A DNA stretch of 55,329 bases from Deltaproteobacteria bacterium (GTDB lineage: Bacteria > Myxococcota_A > Polyangia > Polyangiales > JADJMO01). A program made the position numbers and the translations under genes. Positions 1 through 9,030 of the stretch are shown here, piece after piece. Within the stretch, counting starts at the first letter, position 1. The number at the start of each line of letters is the position of its first letter. Below the pieces are notes generated by a model. That model did not search any database, was not told the DNA's origin, and was given only the letters and a program-made list of their open reading frames with translations. Location of the stretch: NCBI GenBank assembly GCA_016182965.1, contig JACPFM010000037.1:1-55329 (forward strand), written 5' to 3'.

Positions 1-2
1 AG

Positions 3-1196
3 GAGCCGCCGGAGGACACGTCGGTCTGGAAGGTCGACATCGGCCACTCGCCGGTGAAGGGCCCGAAGGACGCGCGCGTCACCGTGGTGCTGTTCTCCGA
101 CTTCCAGTGCCCGTTCTGCAAGCGGATCGAGCCGACGTTCCAGCAGCTCGAGAAGGAGTACGCGGGCAAGATCCGGTTCGTCTGGAAGAACCAGCCGCTG
201 TCGTTCCACAACCGCGCGATGCCGACGGCGATCGCGGCGTGGGAGGCCAAGAAGCAGAAGGGCGACGAGGGCTTCTGGAAGATGCACGACGCGCTGTTCG
301 CCTCGCAGCCGAAGCTCGAGGACGCCGACATCGAGGCGGCCGCCAAGACCATCCCCGGTCTCGACGTCGCCAAGGTGATGGAGGCGGTCAAGTCGAACAA
401 GTGGAAGGACGAGATCCAGAAGGACGTCGACCAGGCCGAGGAGCTCAAGGTCCAAGGCACCCCGCACTCGTTCGTCAACGGTCGCGTCGTCAACGGCGCG
501 CAGCCCTTCGAGAAGTTCAAGAAGGTCGTCGACGAGGAGCTCGCCAAGGCCGAGGCGAAGATCAAGGCCGGCGTGGCGCCCGAGAAGGTCTACGAAGAGA
601 CCATCAAGGGCGGCAAGGGCGGCGGCATCGCGGCGCTTCCGATCCCGGCGTACGCGCCGGTGCTCGGCAAGAAGGACGCGAAGGTCGTCATCCACGTGTT
701 CTCCGACTACCAGTGCCCGTTCTGCAAGCGGGCCGAGGTGGCGATGGCTGGCCCCGACGGCAAGGTCGACCCGATGTCGGCCGGCCTCAAGGCCAGCGAG
801 GACAAGTACAAGGACCAGATCGCCATCGTGTGGCGTGACTTCCCGCTCGGGTTCCACAACCGCGCCCGCCAGGCCGCGAACTTCGCCAAGGAGGCGAAGG
901 CGCAGAAGGGCATGGACGGCTACTGGAAGGCGCACGACGAGCTGTTCGCGTCGCAGCCCAAGCTCGAGGACGCCGATCTCGAAGCCATCGCCAAGAAGCT
1001 CGGTCTCGACTGGGCGAAGGTGAAGGCCGCGATGGACACGGACAAGTACAAGGCGGAGATCGACCAGGACAGGCGTGTCCGGCACCCCCGCGTTCATCAT
1101 CCAGACGGGCACCACCGCCAAGCAGCTGGTCGGCGCGCAGCCGGCCGACGCGTTCTTCAAGGCGATCGACTCGCTCCTGAAGAAGTGAGGTCGTGA
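3..1196 (+). CDS. DsbA-like protein with tandem thioredoxin domains; 5' end outside window, frameshifted 3' end
   Basis: The frame is open to the left window edge, so the N-terminus is missing. Two DsbA/thioredoxin-4 domains are visible, each with a CPFC redox motif (codons at 108-119 and 714-725); the first has the cis-proline motif GTPHSF. The protein closely resembles domains 2 and 3 of the protein encoded at 4976-6919, so the two are tandem paralogues, probably secreted thiol oxidoreductases or isomerases. Near 1070 the reading frame changes: the frame in use reads arginine-rich nonsense to a stop at 1194-1196. The next frame resumes a clear DsbA end (GVSGTPAFI, then a lysine-rich tail) and stops at 1186-1188. 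Compared with the paralogue, about seven codons minus one base are missing at this point. This is either a true deletion or a sequencing error. The second domain would lack its end if the frame is real. Confidence 0.8.
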   Translation, partial: EPPEDTSVWKVDIGHSPVKGPKDARVTVVLFSDFQCPFCKRIEPTFQQLEKEYAGKIRFVWKNQPLSFHNRAMPTAIAAWEAKKQKGDEGFWKMHDALFASQPKLEDADIEAAAKTIPGLDVAKVMEAVKSNKWKDEIQKDVDQAEELKVQGTPHSFVNGRVVNGAQPFEKFKKVVDEELAKAEAKIKAGVAPEKVYEETIKGGKGGGIAALPIPAYAPVLGKKDAKVVIHVFSDYQCPFCKRAEVAMAGPDGKVDPMSAGLKASEDKYKDQIAIVWRDFPLGFHNRARQAANFAKEAKAQKGMDGYWKAHDELFASQPKLEDADLEAIAKKLGLDWAKVKAAMDTDKYKAEIDQDRRVRHPRVHHPDGHHRQAAGRRAAGRRVLQGDRLAPEEVRS

Positions 1197-1201
1197 CGAG
1201 G

Positions 1202-1265
1202 GTGTCCTCGATGAGAGGACGCTGACACGAGAGACGGGCGCTCCGCGAGGGGCGCCCGTTTCGCA
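1202..1265 (+). terminator. Two consecutive hairpins, probable transcription terminator
   Basis: A stem-loop at about 1204-1220 (GTCCTC/GAGGAC) is followed by a stronger one: ACGGGCGC at 1234-1241 pairs with GCGCCCGT at 1252-1259 and runs into TTTCG. The second lies about 50 bases after the stop of the DsbA-like gene, in the right place to end that transcript. The U-tract is short, so termination strength is uncertain. Confidence 0.5.
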
Positions 1266-1439
1266 TTCAGCGGCGGCGGCGCAGGCGGTGGGCGAGAAAG
1301 AGCGCGGCGACGCACGAAAGCAGCCACGAGGGCCCGGTGCTTCGGTGACCGGTCGAGCAGTGTTGGCGACCGGATCGCAGATACCTGGCGTAGCCGGCGG
1401 CGCGGAAGCCCGCCTGGGCGTGGACGGCGGCTCGAAAAT

Positions 1440-1522
1440 CATGCTCTGCCCCCGCGGGCTGATTTTTTCAGCCCCCAGGGGGCTCGCAGGCTGAAAAATT
1501 CAGCCCGCCATCGGAGAGCATG
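1440..1522. repeat. Long imperfect inverted repeat (33-bp arms)
   Basis: Positions 1440-1472 and 1490-1522 are reverse complements over 33 bases with a few mismatches, around a 17-base loop that itself contains CCCCC/GGGGG. Each arm holds a run of A or T next to CAGCCCG-type sequence, unlike the GC-rich surroundings. The 1197-1709 stretch has no gene; apart from the terminator and this hairpin nothing else was recognised in it. Confidence 0.7.
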
Positions 1523-1709
1523 TTTCCGAGAGGCCCCCCGACCCGGTCCCGCGACTTCGGGTGCACGCTGCTCCGGTTTCGCAATTTTGGACTACCGGAT
1601 CCCCCGAACGGCGCGCGATCAGCGCCGAGACGACGCCGGATCCCTTAATTCCCCCTCCTCCTCGACCGTAAGGTTATTTGGGAGTTTGGTGCTTCTTGGA
1701 GGACGACCG

Positions 1710-2636
1710 ATGGCGCAATACGCAGAGGACCCGAGCGAGCTCGACGAAGGCGACGTCACCTGCGTCGCGAATCGAGCGGAGTTGCTGGCGGCGCAGCAGA
1801 AAGCGAACGGCGCCGTCCTGCCGTGCCTCGTCGTGGTCTCCGGGGCCGCGGTAGGCCGGATGTTCCGCCTCGAGGGCACGATGACCCTGGGCCGCGCCCC
1901 GGGCGTCGAGCTGCGCCTCGACGCCGACGGCGTGTCGCGCCGTCACGCCAGGATAGCGATCGGCCAGGACGGGAAGGCAGAGCTGTTCGATCTGGGGTCC
2001 ACCAACGGCACGTTCGTCAACGGCGCGGCCGTCGAGCGTCGCGTGCTGCAGGACGGCGACCGCATCGCGATCGGCGAGACCACGATCCTGAAGTTCTCGT
2101 TCCGTGACGCCGTCGAGGAGTCGCTGCAGCGCAACCTGTTCGCTTCGGCCACGCGCGACGGCCTGACGGGCGTCCACAACCGCCGCTGGTTCGACGAGGC
2201 TCTCGGCGCCGAGATCGCGTTCGCGCGCCGGCACGACCGCGCGCTGTCGCTGCTCATCGTCGACGTCGACCACTTCAAGCGCGTCAACGATCGGTTCGGC
2301 CATCCTGCGGGCGACGCGGTCCTGCGCGAGGTCGGCGGGGTGCTCGAGCGGACCGTCCGGCGGGAAGACGCCGTCGCGCGCTACGGCGGCGAGGAGTTCG
2401 CGATCCTCCTCCGCGACACGGCGCTCGACGCGGCCCGCATCTGCGCCGAGCGCGTGCGCGAGGCCATCGAGCGCGCGTGCGCCACCTACGACGGGCGGCC
2501 GATCCCGATCACCGCGAGCGTCGGGGTCGCCACCGTTCGCGGCGTCGCCGCCTCGCCGGCGGCGCTCATCGAGGCCGCCGACGGCGCCCTCTACCAGGCC
2601 AAGCACCACGGTCGGAACCGCGTGGAGGCGGCGTGA
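1710..2636 (+). CDS. FHA-domain diguanylate cyclase (FHA-GGDEF)
   Basis: 308 residues. An N-terminal FHA domain (about residues 45-130) has the family signatures GRAPG, SRRHARI and GSTNGTFVNG, which bind phosphothreonine. A GGDEF domain follows (about 145-308) with DGLTGVHNRR, the metal site DVDHFK and an intact GGEEF motif at residues 226-230. An RxxD inhibitory site (RRED) sits five residues before GGEEF. It should therefore make cyclic di-GMP with product inhibition, in response to Ser/Thr kinase signalling. The start was chosen at ATG 1710, behind GGAGGA at 1698-1703; the open frame runs further upstream but without family similarity. The stop overlaps the GTG of the GspE-like gene, so the two are co-translated. 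This links c-di-GMP signalling to a secretion or pilus ATPase. Confidence 0.9.
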   Translation: MAQYAEDPSELDEGDVTCVANRAELLAAQQKANGAVLPCLVVVSGAAVGRMFRLEGTMTLGRAPGVELRLDADGVSRRHARIAIGQDGKAELFDLGSTNGTFVNGAAVERRVLQDGDRIAIGETTILKFSFRDAVEESLQRNLFASATRDGLTGVHNRRWFDEALGAEIAFARRHDRALSLLIVDVDHFKRVNDRFGHPAGDAVLREVGGVLERTVRREDAVARYGGEEFAILLRDTALDAARICAERVREAIERACATYDGRPIPITASVGVATVRGVAASPAALIEAADGALYQAKHHGRNRVEAA

Positions 2637-4927
2637 GCGCGGCCCTCTCGACGGCGGGACGCGGCGAGACGGCTCGTCCCGTCGTCGTCCGCCTCCTCGA
2701 CGGGCGGACCGTCGAAGCGCGGACCACGCGCTTCGATCCCGAGCGGCCGGACCTCGATCTCGAGCTCGACGGCATGCGTCGTGCGCTCGCCGCGGAGCGT
2801 GTCGCGTGGGTCGCGTTCCCTGGACCCGCCGCGGGGTGCGCCGAGGCACGGGCGCAGGGTGCGAGCGTGCGCGTGCACGTCCAAGGCGGCGAAGCGATCG
2901 AGGTCGTGATCGGCGAGCGCGCGGCGGTGGGGTTCTTCGCGCAGCCCGTGGATCCGTCGTCACGCCTCGAGCGCATCTTCTTCTATGACCACGGCGTCCG
3001 TGCGCGGGAGGCGTGCAAGCCGCTGGGCGAGCTGCTCGTCGAGGGCGGGGCCCTGGGCCGGAGGGAGCTCGACGCCGGTCTCGCCGCGCAGGCGGACGAT
3101 CGTGCGATGCCCCTCGGCCGGATCCTCGCCGAGCAGCGCGGCCTCGACCCGTCGGTCGTCGACGAGGCGGCGCTGCGAGAGAACCGGAAGAAGCTCCGGA
3201 TCGGCGAGGTGCTCGTCGAGGTCGGGCTCGCCACGAGAGAGGACGTCGATCGCGCGCTCGACGAGCAGCGGCGACGACGCGGCAAGCGGCTCGGCGCGGT
3301 GCTCGTCGAGATGGGCGTCGTGGACGAGGCGAGCCTCGCGGCGACTCTGGCCAGGAAGTTCGACCTGCCGTTCGTCGATCTCGACCAGCATCCGAGCGAC
3401 GAAGCGGGCGATCCGTCCATCGCCGACATCGTCAAGCAGTTCGGCGTCCTGCCGCTGCCTTCCCCGGGCGAGCACGGCTCCCGGGCGATCGTGGTCGCCG
3501 TCGGCGATCCGCTCGCGGTCGACGCGATCGACGCGCTGCGGTTTCGGACCAAGAAGCGGGTGCGCGAGGTGGTCGCGCGACCGAGTCAGCTCGCGCGGCA
3601 CGTCGCGGCATGGCTCGACCGGCTCGAGCGCACGCAGCTGGACGGCCGCGTCGATCGCATCTTGCAGGAGCTCGGCGAGGAAGAGCCGGCGTCCGCCGAG
3701 CAGCCCGAAGCGCGGGTGACCGAGGGGGACTCCGGCGTCATCAAGCTCGTCAACCAGATCATCCTCGATGCGATTCGCCGCGGCGCGTCCGACATCCACA
3801 TCGAGCCGAACGGCCGCGCGCGTCCCACCGTCGTGCGGCTGCGCGTCGACGGCGAGTGCGAGATCTACCAGGAGATCCCCGCGGTCTATCGCGCGGCGAT
3901 CGTCGCGCGCTTGAAGGTGATGGCGAACCTCGACATCTCGGAGCGCCGCAAGCCGCAGGACGGCAAGATCCGCTTCTCCATCGGCGACCGGCGCGAGCGA
4001 CCGATCGAGCTGCGCGTCGCGACCGTCCCGACGATCGACGACGGCGAGGACGTCGTGCTGCGCATCCTCGCCGGAGCGCGCCCGCTGCCGATCGAGGCCT
4101 GCGGGTTCGGCGATCGTGACCTCCGCGAGGTGCGCAAGGCGATCGCGCGGCCGCACGGGCTCGTCCTGTGCGTGGGGCCGACCGGATCGGGCAAGACGAC
4201 GACGCTCCACGCCCTGCTCGGCGCGATCAACGCGCCCGACGTGAAGATCTGGACCGCGGAGGATCCCGTCGAGATCACGCAGCCCGGGCTGCGGCAGATC
4301 CAGGTGCAGCCGAAGATCGGGCTCACGTTCGCGGCCGTGCTCCGCGCGCTGCTGCGCGCCGATCCGGACGTGATCATGGTCGGCGAGATGCGCGATCTCG
4401 AGACCGCATCGATCGCGGTAGAGGCCTCGCTGACGGGGCACCTCGTGTTCTCGACGCTGCACACGAACAGCGCCGTCGAGACCGTGACGCGGCTGATCGA
4501 CATCGGCCTCGATCCCTTCGCCTTCTCCGACGCGCTCGTCATGGTGATCGCCCAGCGCCTCGTGCGTGGGCTGTGCCGCGCGTGCCGCGCGCCGTCGCCC
4601 GCCGACCGGCGGGAGCTCGACGAGCTCGCGGCCCTCTACGGACGCGAGGCCTTCGCCGAGCGGTTCGGCGACAGGCCGATCGTGCTGCAGCGCGCGAGAG
4701 GCTGCGCCGCGTGCCGATCGTCCGGATACAAGGGGCGCGTGCCGCTGCACGAGGTGCTGGTCGCCGATGACGCGGTGCGCGCGGCGGTCCAGCGCAAAGC
4801 CGGCGTGGGAGAGATCCGCCGCTGCGCAGACGCCGGCGGCACGACGAGCCTCGTCCGGGCGGCCATCGAGCGAGTCGTGGCGGGCGACACCGACGTCGCC
4901 CAGGCGCTCTCGGTGTCTACCCGCTGA
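2633..4927 (+). CDS. GspE/PilB-family type II secretion / type IV pilus assembly ATPase
   Basis: 764 residues from GTG 2633, which overlaps the upstream TGA (gtga). The first roughly 120 residues form a beta-rich domain of unknown role found in some myxobacterial relatives. They are followed by MshEN-like repeats (GELLVEGG, GRILAEQ, GEVLVEVGL, GAVLVEMG), a fold that in MshE binds c-di-GMP. The ATPase core has ASDIHIEP, Walker A GPTGSGKTTT (about 514-523), Walker B DPDVIMVGEMRD, the His box STLHTNSA and a CxxC...CxxC zinc site (CRAC, CAAC). It should be a hexameric cytoplasmic motor for pilin or pseudopilin assembly. No pilin, inner-membrane platform or secretin gene is in the window. Coupling to a diguanylate cyclase and possession of MshEN-type repeats fit c-di-GMP control, which is inference. 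Confidence 0.92.
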   Translation: MSAALSTAGRGETARPVVVRLLDGRTVEARTTRFDPERPDLDLELDGMRRALAAERVAWVAFPGPAAGCAEARAQGASVRVHVQGGEAIEVVIGERAAVGFFAQPVDPSSRLERIFFYDHGVRAREACKPLGELLVEGGALGRRELDAGLAAQADDRAMPLGRILAEQRGLDPSVVDEAALRENRKKLRIGEVLVEVGLATREDVDRALDEQRRRRGKRLGAVLVEMGVVDEASLAATLARKFDLPFVDLDQHPSDEAGDPSIADIVKQFGVLPLPSPGEHGSRAIVVAVGDPLAVDAIDALRFRTKKRVREVVARPSQLARHVAAWLDRLERTQLDGRVDRILQELGEEEPASAEQPEARVTEGDSGVIKLVNQIILDAIRRGASDIHIEPNGRARPTVVRLRVDGECEIYQEIPAVYRAAIVARLKVMANLDISERRKPQDGKIRFSIGDRRERPIELRVATVPTIDDGEDVVLRILAGARPLPIEACGFGDRDLREVRKAIARPHGLVLCVGPTGSGKTTTLHALLGAINAPDVKIWTAEDPVEITQPGLRQIQVQPKIGLTFAAVLRALLRADPDVIMVGEMRDLETASIAVEASLTGHLVFSTLHTNSAVETVTRLIDIGLDPFAFSDALVMVIAQRLVRGLCRACRAPSPADRRELDELAALYGREAFAERFGDRPIVLQRARGCAACRSSGYKGRVPLHEVLVADDAVRAAVQRKAGVGEIRRCADAGGTTSLVRAAIERVVAGDTDVAQALSVSTR

Positions 4928-4975
4928 GGGCCGCGGACGGTTTCGATCTCGCCAGCGCCGTGGCAGAACGTCCCG

Positions 4976-6919
4976 ATGGTTCGTCGCGCGTTGGTCCTCG
5001 TCTCGGCGCTCACCCTCTCGCAAGCCTGCGCCGATCCGCCGCAGCCGCGCGTCGTCGCCCCGCCGCCGCGTCCGGTCGCCGCCGCGCCGGTCGAGGAGCC
5101 GACGCCGACCAGCGACACGGTGCCGGTCAACGCCGACGATCCGATGAAGGGGCCGAAGTCGGCGCCGATCACCATCGTGATGTTCTCGGACTTCCAGTGC
5201 CCGTTCTGCCGGCGCGTCGGCCCGACGATCGAGCGAGTGCTCGACACCTACCCGGGGAAGGTGCGCGTGGTCTGGAAGGACCTCCCGCTCAGCTTCCACC
5301 CGCACGCGCGCGAGGCGGCGGTCATCGCGCGCGTGGTGCAGATCACGCGCGGCGACGAGGCGTTCTGGAAGTTCCACGATCGCGTCTTCGAGAACCAGAC
5401 GGCGATGTCGCCCGAGTCGCTCCGTGAGTGGGCGTACGCGCTCGGCGTCGACGACGGCGTGATCTCGTCGCACCGCGTCGAGGCCGAGGCGCGCGTCGAC
5501 CGCGGCCTCGCGGAGTCCGAGCGGCTCGTGATCAAGGGCACGCCGAACTTCCTGATCGACGGGGAGCTGATCTCGGGCGCGCAGCCGTTCGACAAGTTCA
5601 AGGCGATCGTCGACGCGCACCTACAGAAGGCGCAGGAGCTCGCCGGGCAGGGCGTCCCGCAGAGCGACCTCTACGCGAAGATGGTCGAGCAGTACTTCAA
5701 CGCCCCGAAGACCGAGACGCCCGAGCCCGAGCCGCCGGAGGACACCACGGTCTGGAAGGTGGAGATCGGCAGCGCGCCGACGCGCGGATCGAAGGACGCG
5801 CTCGTCACCATCGTGACCTTCAGCGACTTCCAGTGCCCGTTCTGCAAGCGCGTCGAGCAGACGTTCAGCGAGCTGGAGCAGGCCTACCCCGGGAAGCTCC
5901 GCTTCGTGTGGAAGAACCAGCCGCTCACGTTCCACAACCGGGCGATGCCCGCGGCCATCGCCGCCCGCGAGGTGTTCAAGCAGAAGGGCGAAGCCGCCTT
6001 CTGGAAGATGCACGACGCGCTCTTCGCCTCGCAGCCGAAGCTCGAGGACGAGGACCTCGAGGCGGCCGCGTCGCAGATCCCCGGCGTCGACCCCAAGAAG
6101 GTCCTCGCGGCCGTCGGCAAGGCGAAGTGGAGGTCGGAGATCGAGGACGACATCGAGCAGGCCGAGGCGCTCAAGGTGGGGGGCACGCCGCACTCGTTCG
6201 TCAACGGACGCGTGGTGACCGGCGCGCAGCCGCTCGCCAAGTTCAAGAAGATCGTCGACGAGGAGCTCGCCAAGGCCGAGGAGAAGGTCAAGGCCGGCAC
6301 GAAGCCGGACAAGGTCTACGCCGAGACGATCAAGGGCGGGAAGCTCCCCGGCGCCGTCGTCGTGCTGCCCGTGCCGCCCGACGCGCCGTGGAAGGGCGGC
6401 GCGAAGGCCAAGGTCGTCGTGCAGGTCTTCAGCGACTTCCAGTGCCCGTTCTGCCGCCGCCTCTCGCGCACCTCGGCCGACGACAGCACGGGGCAGACCG
6501 GCGCGCTCGAGCGGATCGAGAAGCGCTACGGCGACAAGATCAAGATCGTCTGGCGCGACTTCCCGCTCGCCTTCCACGACCGCGCGATCCCCGCCGCGGT
6601 GCTCGCGCGCGAGGCGAAGAAGCAGAAGGGCAACGCCACGTTCTGGAAGGTCCACGACGAGCTGTTCGACTCGCAGAAGTCGCTCGACGACGAGACGCTG
6701 AAGGCCATCGCCAAGCGCCACGGCATCGACTGGGCGAAGGTCGAGGCGGCCATGGCGCAGAACGGCTGGAAGGACGCGATCGATGCGGACCTGAAGGCGG
6801 GCGGCGACGCCGGAGTGACCGGGACGCCGGCGGTCTTCGTGAACGGCAAGGCGATCCTCGGCGCGCAGCCGGAGGAGGCGTTCGTGAAGGTGATCGACAA
6901 GGCGCTCGCCAAGAAATAG
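4976..6919 (+). CDS. Secreted protein with three DsbA/thioredoxin domains
   Basis: 647 residues. The N-terminus is a signal peptide ending near LSQAC, so the protein may be a lipoprotein, although the lipobox is not ideal. Three DsbA-like domains follow with CPFC motifs at residues 75-78, 287-290 and 490-493, and cis-proline loops GTPNF, GTPHSF and GTPAVF. Acidic proline-rich linkers separate the domains. Single DsbA proteins are about 200 residues, so this is a triple fusion. Domains 2 and 3 are closely related to the truncated gene at the start of the window. It is likely a periplasmic or outer-membrane-anchored disulfide oxidoreductase; many cysteine-rich secreted proteins are encoded nearby. 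The neighbouring Msr genes suggest a wider envelope redox-repair locus. Confidence 0.88.
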   Translation: MVRRALVLVSALTLSQACADPPQPRVVAPPPRPVAAAPVEEPTPTSDTVPVNADDPMKGPKSAPITIVMFSDFQCPFCRRVGPTIERVLDTYPGKVRVVWKDLPLSFHPHAREAAVIARVVQITRGDEAFWKFHDRVFENQTAMSPESLREWAYALGVDDGVISSHRVEAEARVDRGLAESERLVIKGTPNFLIDGELISGAQPFDKFKAIVDAHLQKAQELAGQGVPQSDLYAKMVEQYFNAPKTETPEPEPPEDTTVWKVEIGSAPTRGSKDALVTIVTFSDFQCPFCKRVEQTFSELEQAYPGKLRFVWKNQPLTFHNRAMPAAIAAREVFKQKGEAAFWKMHDALFASQPKLEDEDLEAAASQIPGVDPKKVLAAVGKAKWRSEIEDDIEQAEALKVGGTPHSFVNGRVVTGAQPLAKFKKIVDEELAKAEEKVKAGTKPDKVYAETIKGGKLPGAVVVLPVPPDAPWKGGAKAKVVVQVFSDFQCPFCRRLSRTSADDSTGQTGALERIEKRYGDKIKIVWRDFPLAFHDRAIPAAVLAREAKKQKGNATFWKVHDELFDSQKSLDDETLKAIAKRHGIDWAKVEAAMAQNGWKDAIDADLKAGGDAGVTGTPAVFVNGKAILGAQPEEAFVKVIDKALAKK

Positions 6920-6922
6920 GCG

Positions 6923-7639
6923 TCACACCCCGGCGAACCACTCGTAGCCCTGATCCTCCCAGTACCCGCCGGTCTTCGCGCCGAGGAAGCGCACCGAGAC
7001 GAGGTACTTGACCATCTTGTACCCGAGCTTCACCGCCGAGTAGAGCCGGAGCGGCGCGCCGTACGCCGGGTCGAGCAGCCGGCCGTTGCGGCCGTACGCG
7101 AGGATGGTCTGCGGGTGTAGCGCGCTCTCGCGATCCCACGAAGACCAGTAGCCCTCGTCGAACGAGCGAAACTCGACGTAGCCCGCGCGCGGATCGGCGC
7201 CGACGATCTCGGCGAGATCGCGCAGCCTCACGCCGTGCCACCCGGCCACGGCGGTCCAGCCCTCCACGCAGTGATGCCGCACGCGCGTGTCGGCGCGCGT
7301 CATGCGCATCAGCTCCTCGAGCGAGAACGCGCGCGGCCGCGCCACCATGCCGCCGACGTCGAGCACCCAACCGGCCGGTGCGCGCGGGATCTCCGCGGAG
7401 ATGCGGTACGCGGGGAACGCGCCGTCGCGGGTGAGCTCGCGCTCGGGGAGCTCCGGCGACATGCGATCGGGGTCGAAGAGCGCGCGCTGGAAGCGCTCGT
7501 TCCAGCGCTCCATCGCGCCGAGGAAGCCGGCCTTCGGTCGCATGCCGTCGCTCCGGAGGAGCGCCGTGCCGAGCCCCGCCGAGGCGGCGACCGCGATGGT
7601 CCCGCGCAGCAGCGCGCGCCGCGTCGGCCGCTCAGTCAT
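6923..7639 (-). CDS. Molybdopterin-dependent oxidoreductase, MsrP/YedY-like
   Basis: 238 residues. The N-terminus TRRALLRG followed by a hydrophobic stretch is a twin-arginine signal, as expected for a folded molybdoenzyme exported by Tat. The sulfite-oxidase-type molybdopterin fold is indicated by the RHHCVEGW segment, whose Cys124 should ligate molybdenum, and by the C-terminal [10 protein letters not shown]. The family includes MsrP, which reduces methionine sulfoxide in periplasmic proteins with electrons from the haem membrane protein MsrQ. The gene follows and overlaps by 8 bases a cytochrome b561-like gene, its likely electron donor. MsrB lies next door on the opposite strand, which supports a methionine-sulfoxide repair role. 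Substrate is inferred from context. Confidence 0.83.
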   Translation of the reverse strand: MTERPTRRALLRGTIAVAASAGLGTALLRSDGMRPKAGFLGAMERWNERFQRALFDPDRMSPELPERELTRDGAFPAYRISAEIPRAPAGWVLDVGGMVARPRAFSLEELMRMTRADTRVRHHCVEGWTAVAGWHGVRLRDLAEIVGADPRAGYVEFRSFDEGYWSSWDRESALHPQTILAYGRNGRLLDPAYGAPLRLYSAVKLGYKMVKYLVSVRFLGAKTGGYWEDQGYEWFAGV

Positions 7640-8276
7640 CGCGCGCCTGCCCGATGGTCATCGCGCGGATCGTGCGCGGGTATCGGAGCACCATCAGCAC
7701 GTGCGCGACGGTGAAGAGCGCGAGCGCGCCGAGGGCGAAGAAGTGGACCGCGCGCGCGCCGTCGTACCCGAGGAAGAGCGCGCGCAGCAGCGGGAGCTGG
7801 ACCGGTTTGTAGAGCACGAGCCCGGAGGCCACGGACACGGCGCCGAGCACGATCGCGCCGGTGTACGCGAACCGCTGGAGCGGGTTGTACAGCGCGATCG
7901 GCGGGGGCTCGCGGCGGAGCCGCAGGTAGAAGGCGAGCATCTGCAGCGCGCCGACGGCGTCCCGCCGCGGCCGGAACAGCCGCTCGCGGTGCTCGCCGGT
8001 CGCGAACAGGAACGCGAGGTACGCGACGCCGTTCGCGACGAAGAGCCAGGCGAACGCGAAGTGCCAGTGCCGCGCGCCGGCGAGCCACTGGCCGATCGTC
8101 AGCAGCTTCGGCGGCGGCGAGCCGTGCCACGGGTACCAGCGCGAGGGCTCCCCTTGCGGGCCGAACGAGGGAAACGCGACCAGGATCTGCAGGCCGCTGC
8201 CGGCCATCACCACGAGCAGCACGACGCTCGTCCAGTGCAGCAGGCGAATGGCCCACGGATGGACTGGACCGCGCAC
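7632..8276 (-). CDS. Cytochrome b561-like membrane subunit, partner of the molybdoenzyme
   Basis: 214 residues with four to five hydrophobic segments. Histidines suited to haem ligation lie in [10 protein letters not shown] near the N-terminus, in HWHFAFAW, and in AVHFF and VAHVLMV towards the C-terminus. This is the pattern of the Ni/Fe-hydrogenase/thiosulfate reductase cytochrome b family. It probably passes quinol electrons to the exported molybdoenzyme whose gene it overlaps (stop at 7632, next start at 7639). It plays the part of MsrQ, but belongs by eye to the cytochrome b561 group and not to the YedZ fold. Confidence 0.8.
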   Translation of the reverse strand: MRGPVHPWAIRLLHWTSVVLLVVMAGSGLQILVAFPSFGPQGEPSRWYPWHGSPPPKLLTIGQWLAGARHWHFAFAWLFVANGVAYLAFLFATGEHRERLFRPRRDAVGALQMLAFYLRLRREPPPIALYNPLQRFAYTGAIVLGAVSVASGLVLYKPVQLPLLRALFLGYDGARAVHFFALGALALFTVAHVLMVLRYPRTIRAMTIGQARDD

Positions 8277-8453
8277 GCGCGTTTGGAAGCGGGAAGGGGG
8301 CAGGCCGTCGCGCGCGCGCGCTCACTCCCGCCGCGCGCACGCGCGCTCACGCGGAGCGCGAGCCGTCGAGGTCGCCGCTCCGAACGTCGCCACGGAACCG
8401 TCGAGTCGAAACCAGGCGCCCGGTTGCGACGTCTGCACGAGCAGGAGGCGCTC

Positions 8454-9026
8454 ATGAAGCTCCATGCATGGCCTGCCGTTGCCGTCGTGCTGCTCGTTGG
8501 CTGTCGCTCCGAGCCGAGCGGCCGGAGCCCGGAGGTCGCGCCGGCGCTTCGCAGCGCGACCACCGAGGGCGTCGCCGCGGACGAGCTCCGCGCCCGCAAG
8601 GCGCAGCTCACGCCGCGGCAGTACGCGGTCACCCAGGAGAACGCGACCGAGCCGGCGTTCGAGAACGAGTACTGGGACCACCACGCGCCGGGCATCTACG
8701 TCGACGTCGTGTCCGGCGAGCCGTTGTTCTCGTCGAAGCAGAAGTTCGACTCCGGCACGGGCTGGCCGAGCTTCACCGCGCCGCTCGTGAAGACGAACGT
8801 GGTCGAGCGCAGCGATCGCGCCTTCGGCATGGTGCGCACCGAGGTGCGCTCGAGACGCGCCGACTCGCACCTCGGCCACGTGTTCGACGACGGCCCCGCG
8901 CCGACCGGCCTCCGCTACTGCATCAACTCGGCCGCGCTCCGGTTCGTGCCGGCCGAGCGGCTGGTGGTGGAGGGGTACGGGGAGCTCGCCGGGATGTTCC
9001 CCGAGGTGAAGCAGACCGGGAAATGA
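8454..9026 (+). CDS. msrB: Peptide-methionine (R)-S-oxide reductase, lipoprotein form
   Basis: 190 residues from ATG 8454, behind AGGAGG at 8443-8448. The start is a lipoprotein signal with lipobox LVGC (Cys17). The MsrB fold shows [16 protein letters not shown] and the catalytic Cys156 in LRYCINS. The two CxxC pairs that bind zinc in many MsrB proteins are absent; their positions read VVSGEP and RSRRADS. This is therefore a zinc-free MsrB. It reduces R-methionine sulfoxide in proteins, here probably in the envelope. It is divergent from the MsrP-like pair with a 177-base shared intergenic region. The open frame extends far upstream, but that part is a shadow of the opposite-strand genes. Confidence 0.92.
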   Translation: MKLHAWPAVAVVLLVGCRSEPSGRSPEVAPALRSATTEGVAADELRARKAQLTPRQYAVTQENATEPAFENEYWDHHAPGIYVDVVSGEPLFSSKQKFDSGTGWPSFTAPLVKTNVVERSDRAFGMVRTEVRSRRADSHLGHVFDDGPAPTGLRYCINSAALRFVPAERLVVEGYGELAGMFPEVKQTGK

Positions 9027-9030
9027 GGCC

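Noticed and set aside
2960..5620. Long minus-strand open frame of 886 codons opposite the GspE-like gene
   Set aside because: Arg/Asp/His-rich composition typical of an antisense shadow in GC-rich DNA; the plus-strand frame has all GspE motifs.
7287..8453. N-terminal extension of the msrB frame
   Set aside because: It is antisense to the MsrP-like and cytochrome b genes, and msrB has a strong ribosome binding site and lipoprotein signal at 8454.
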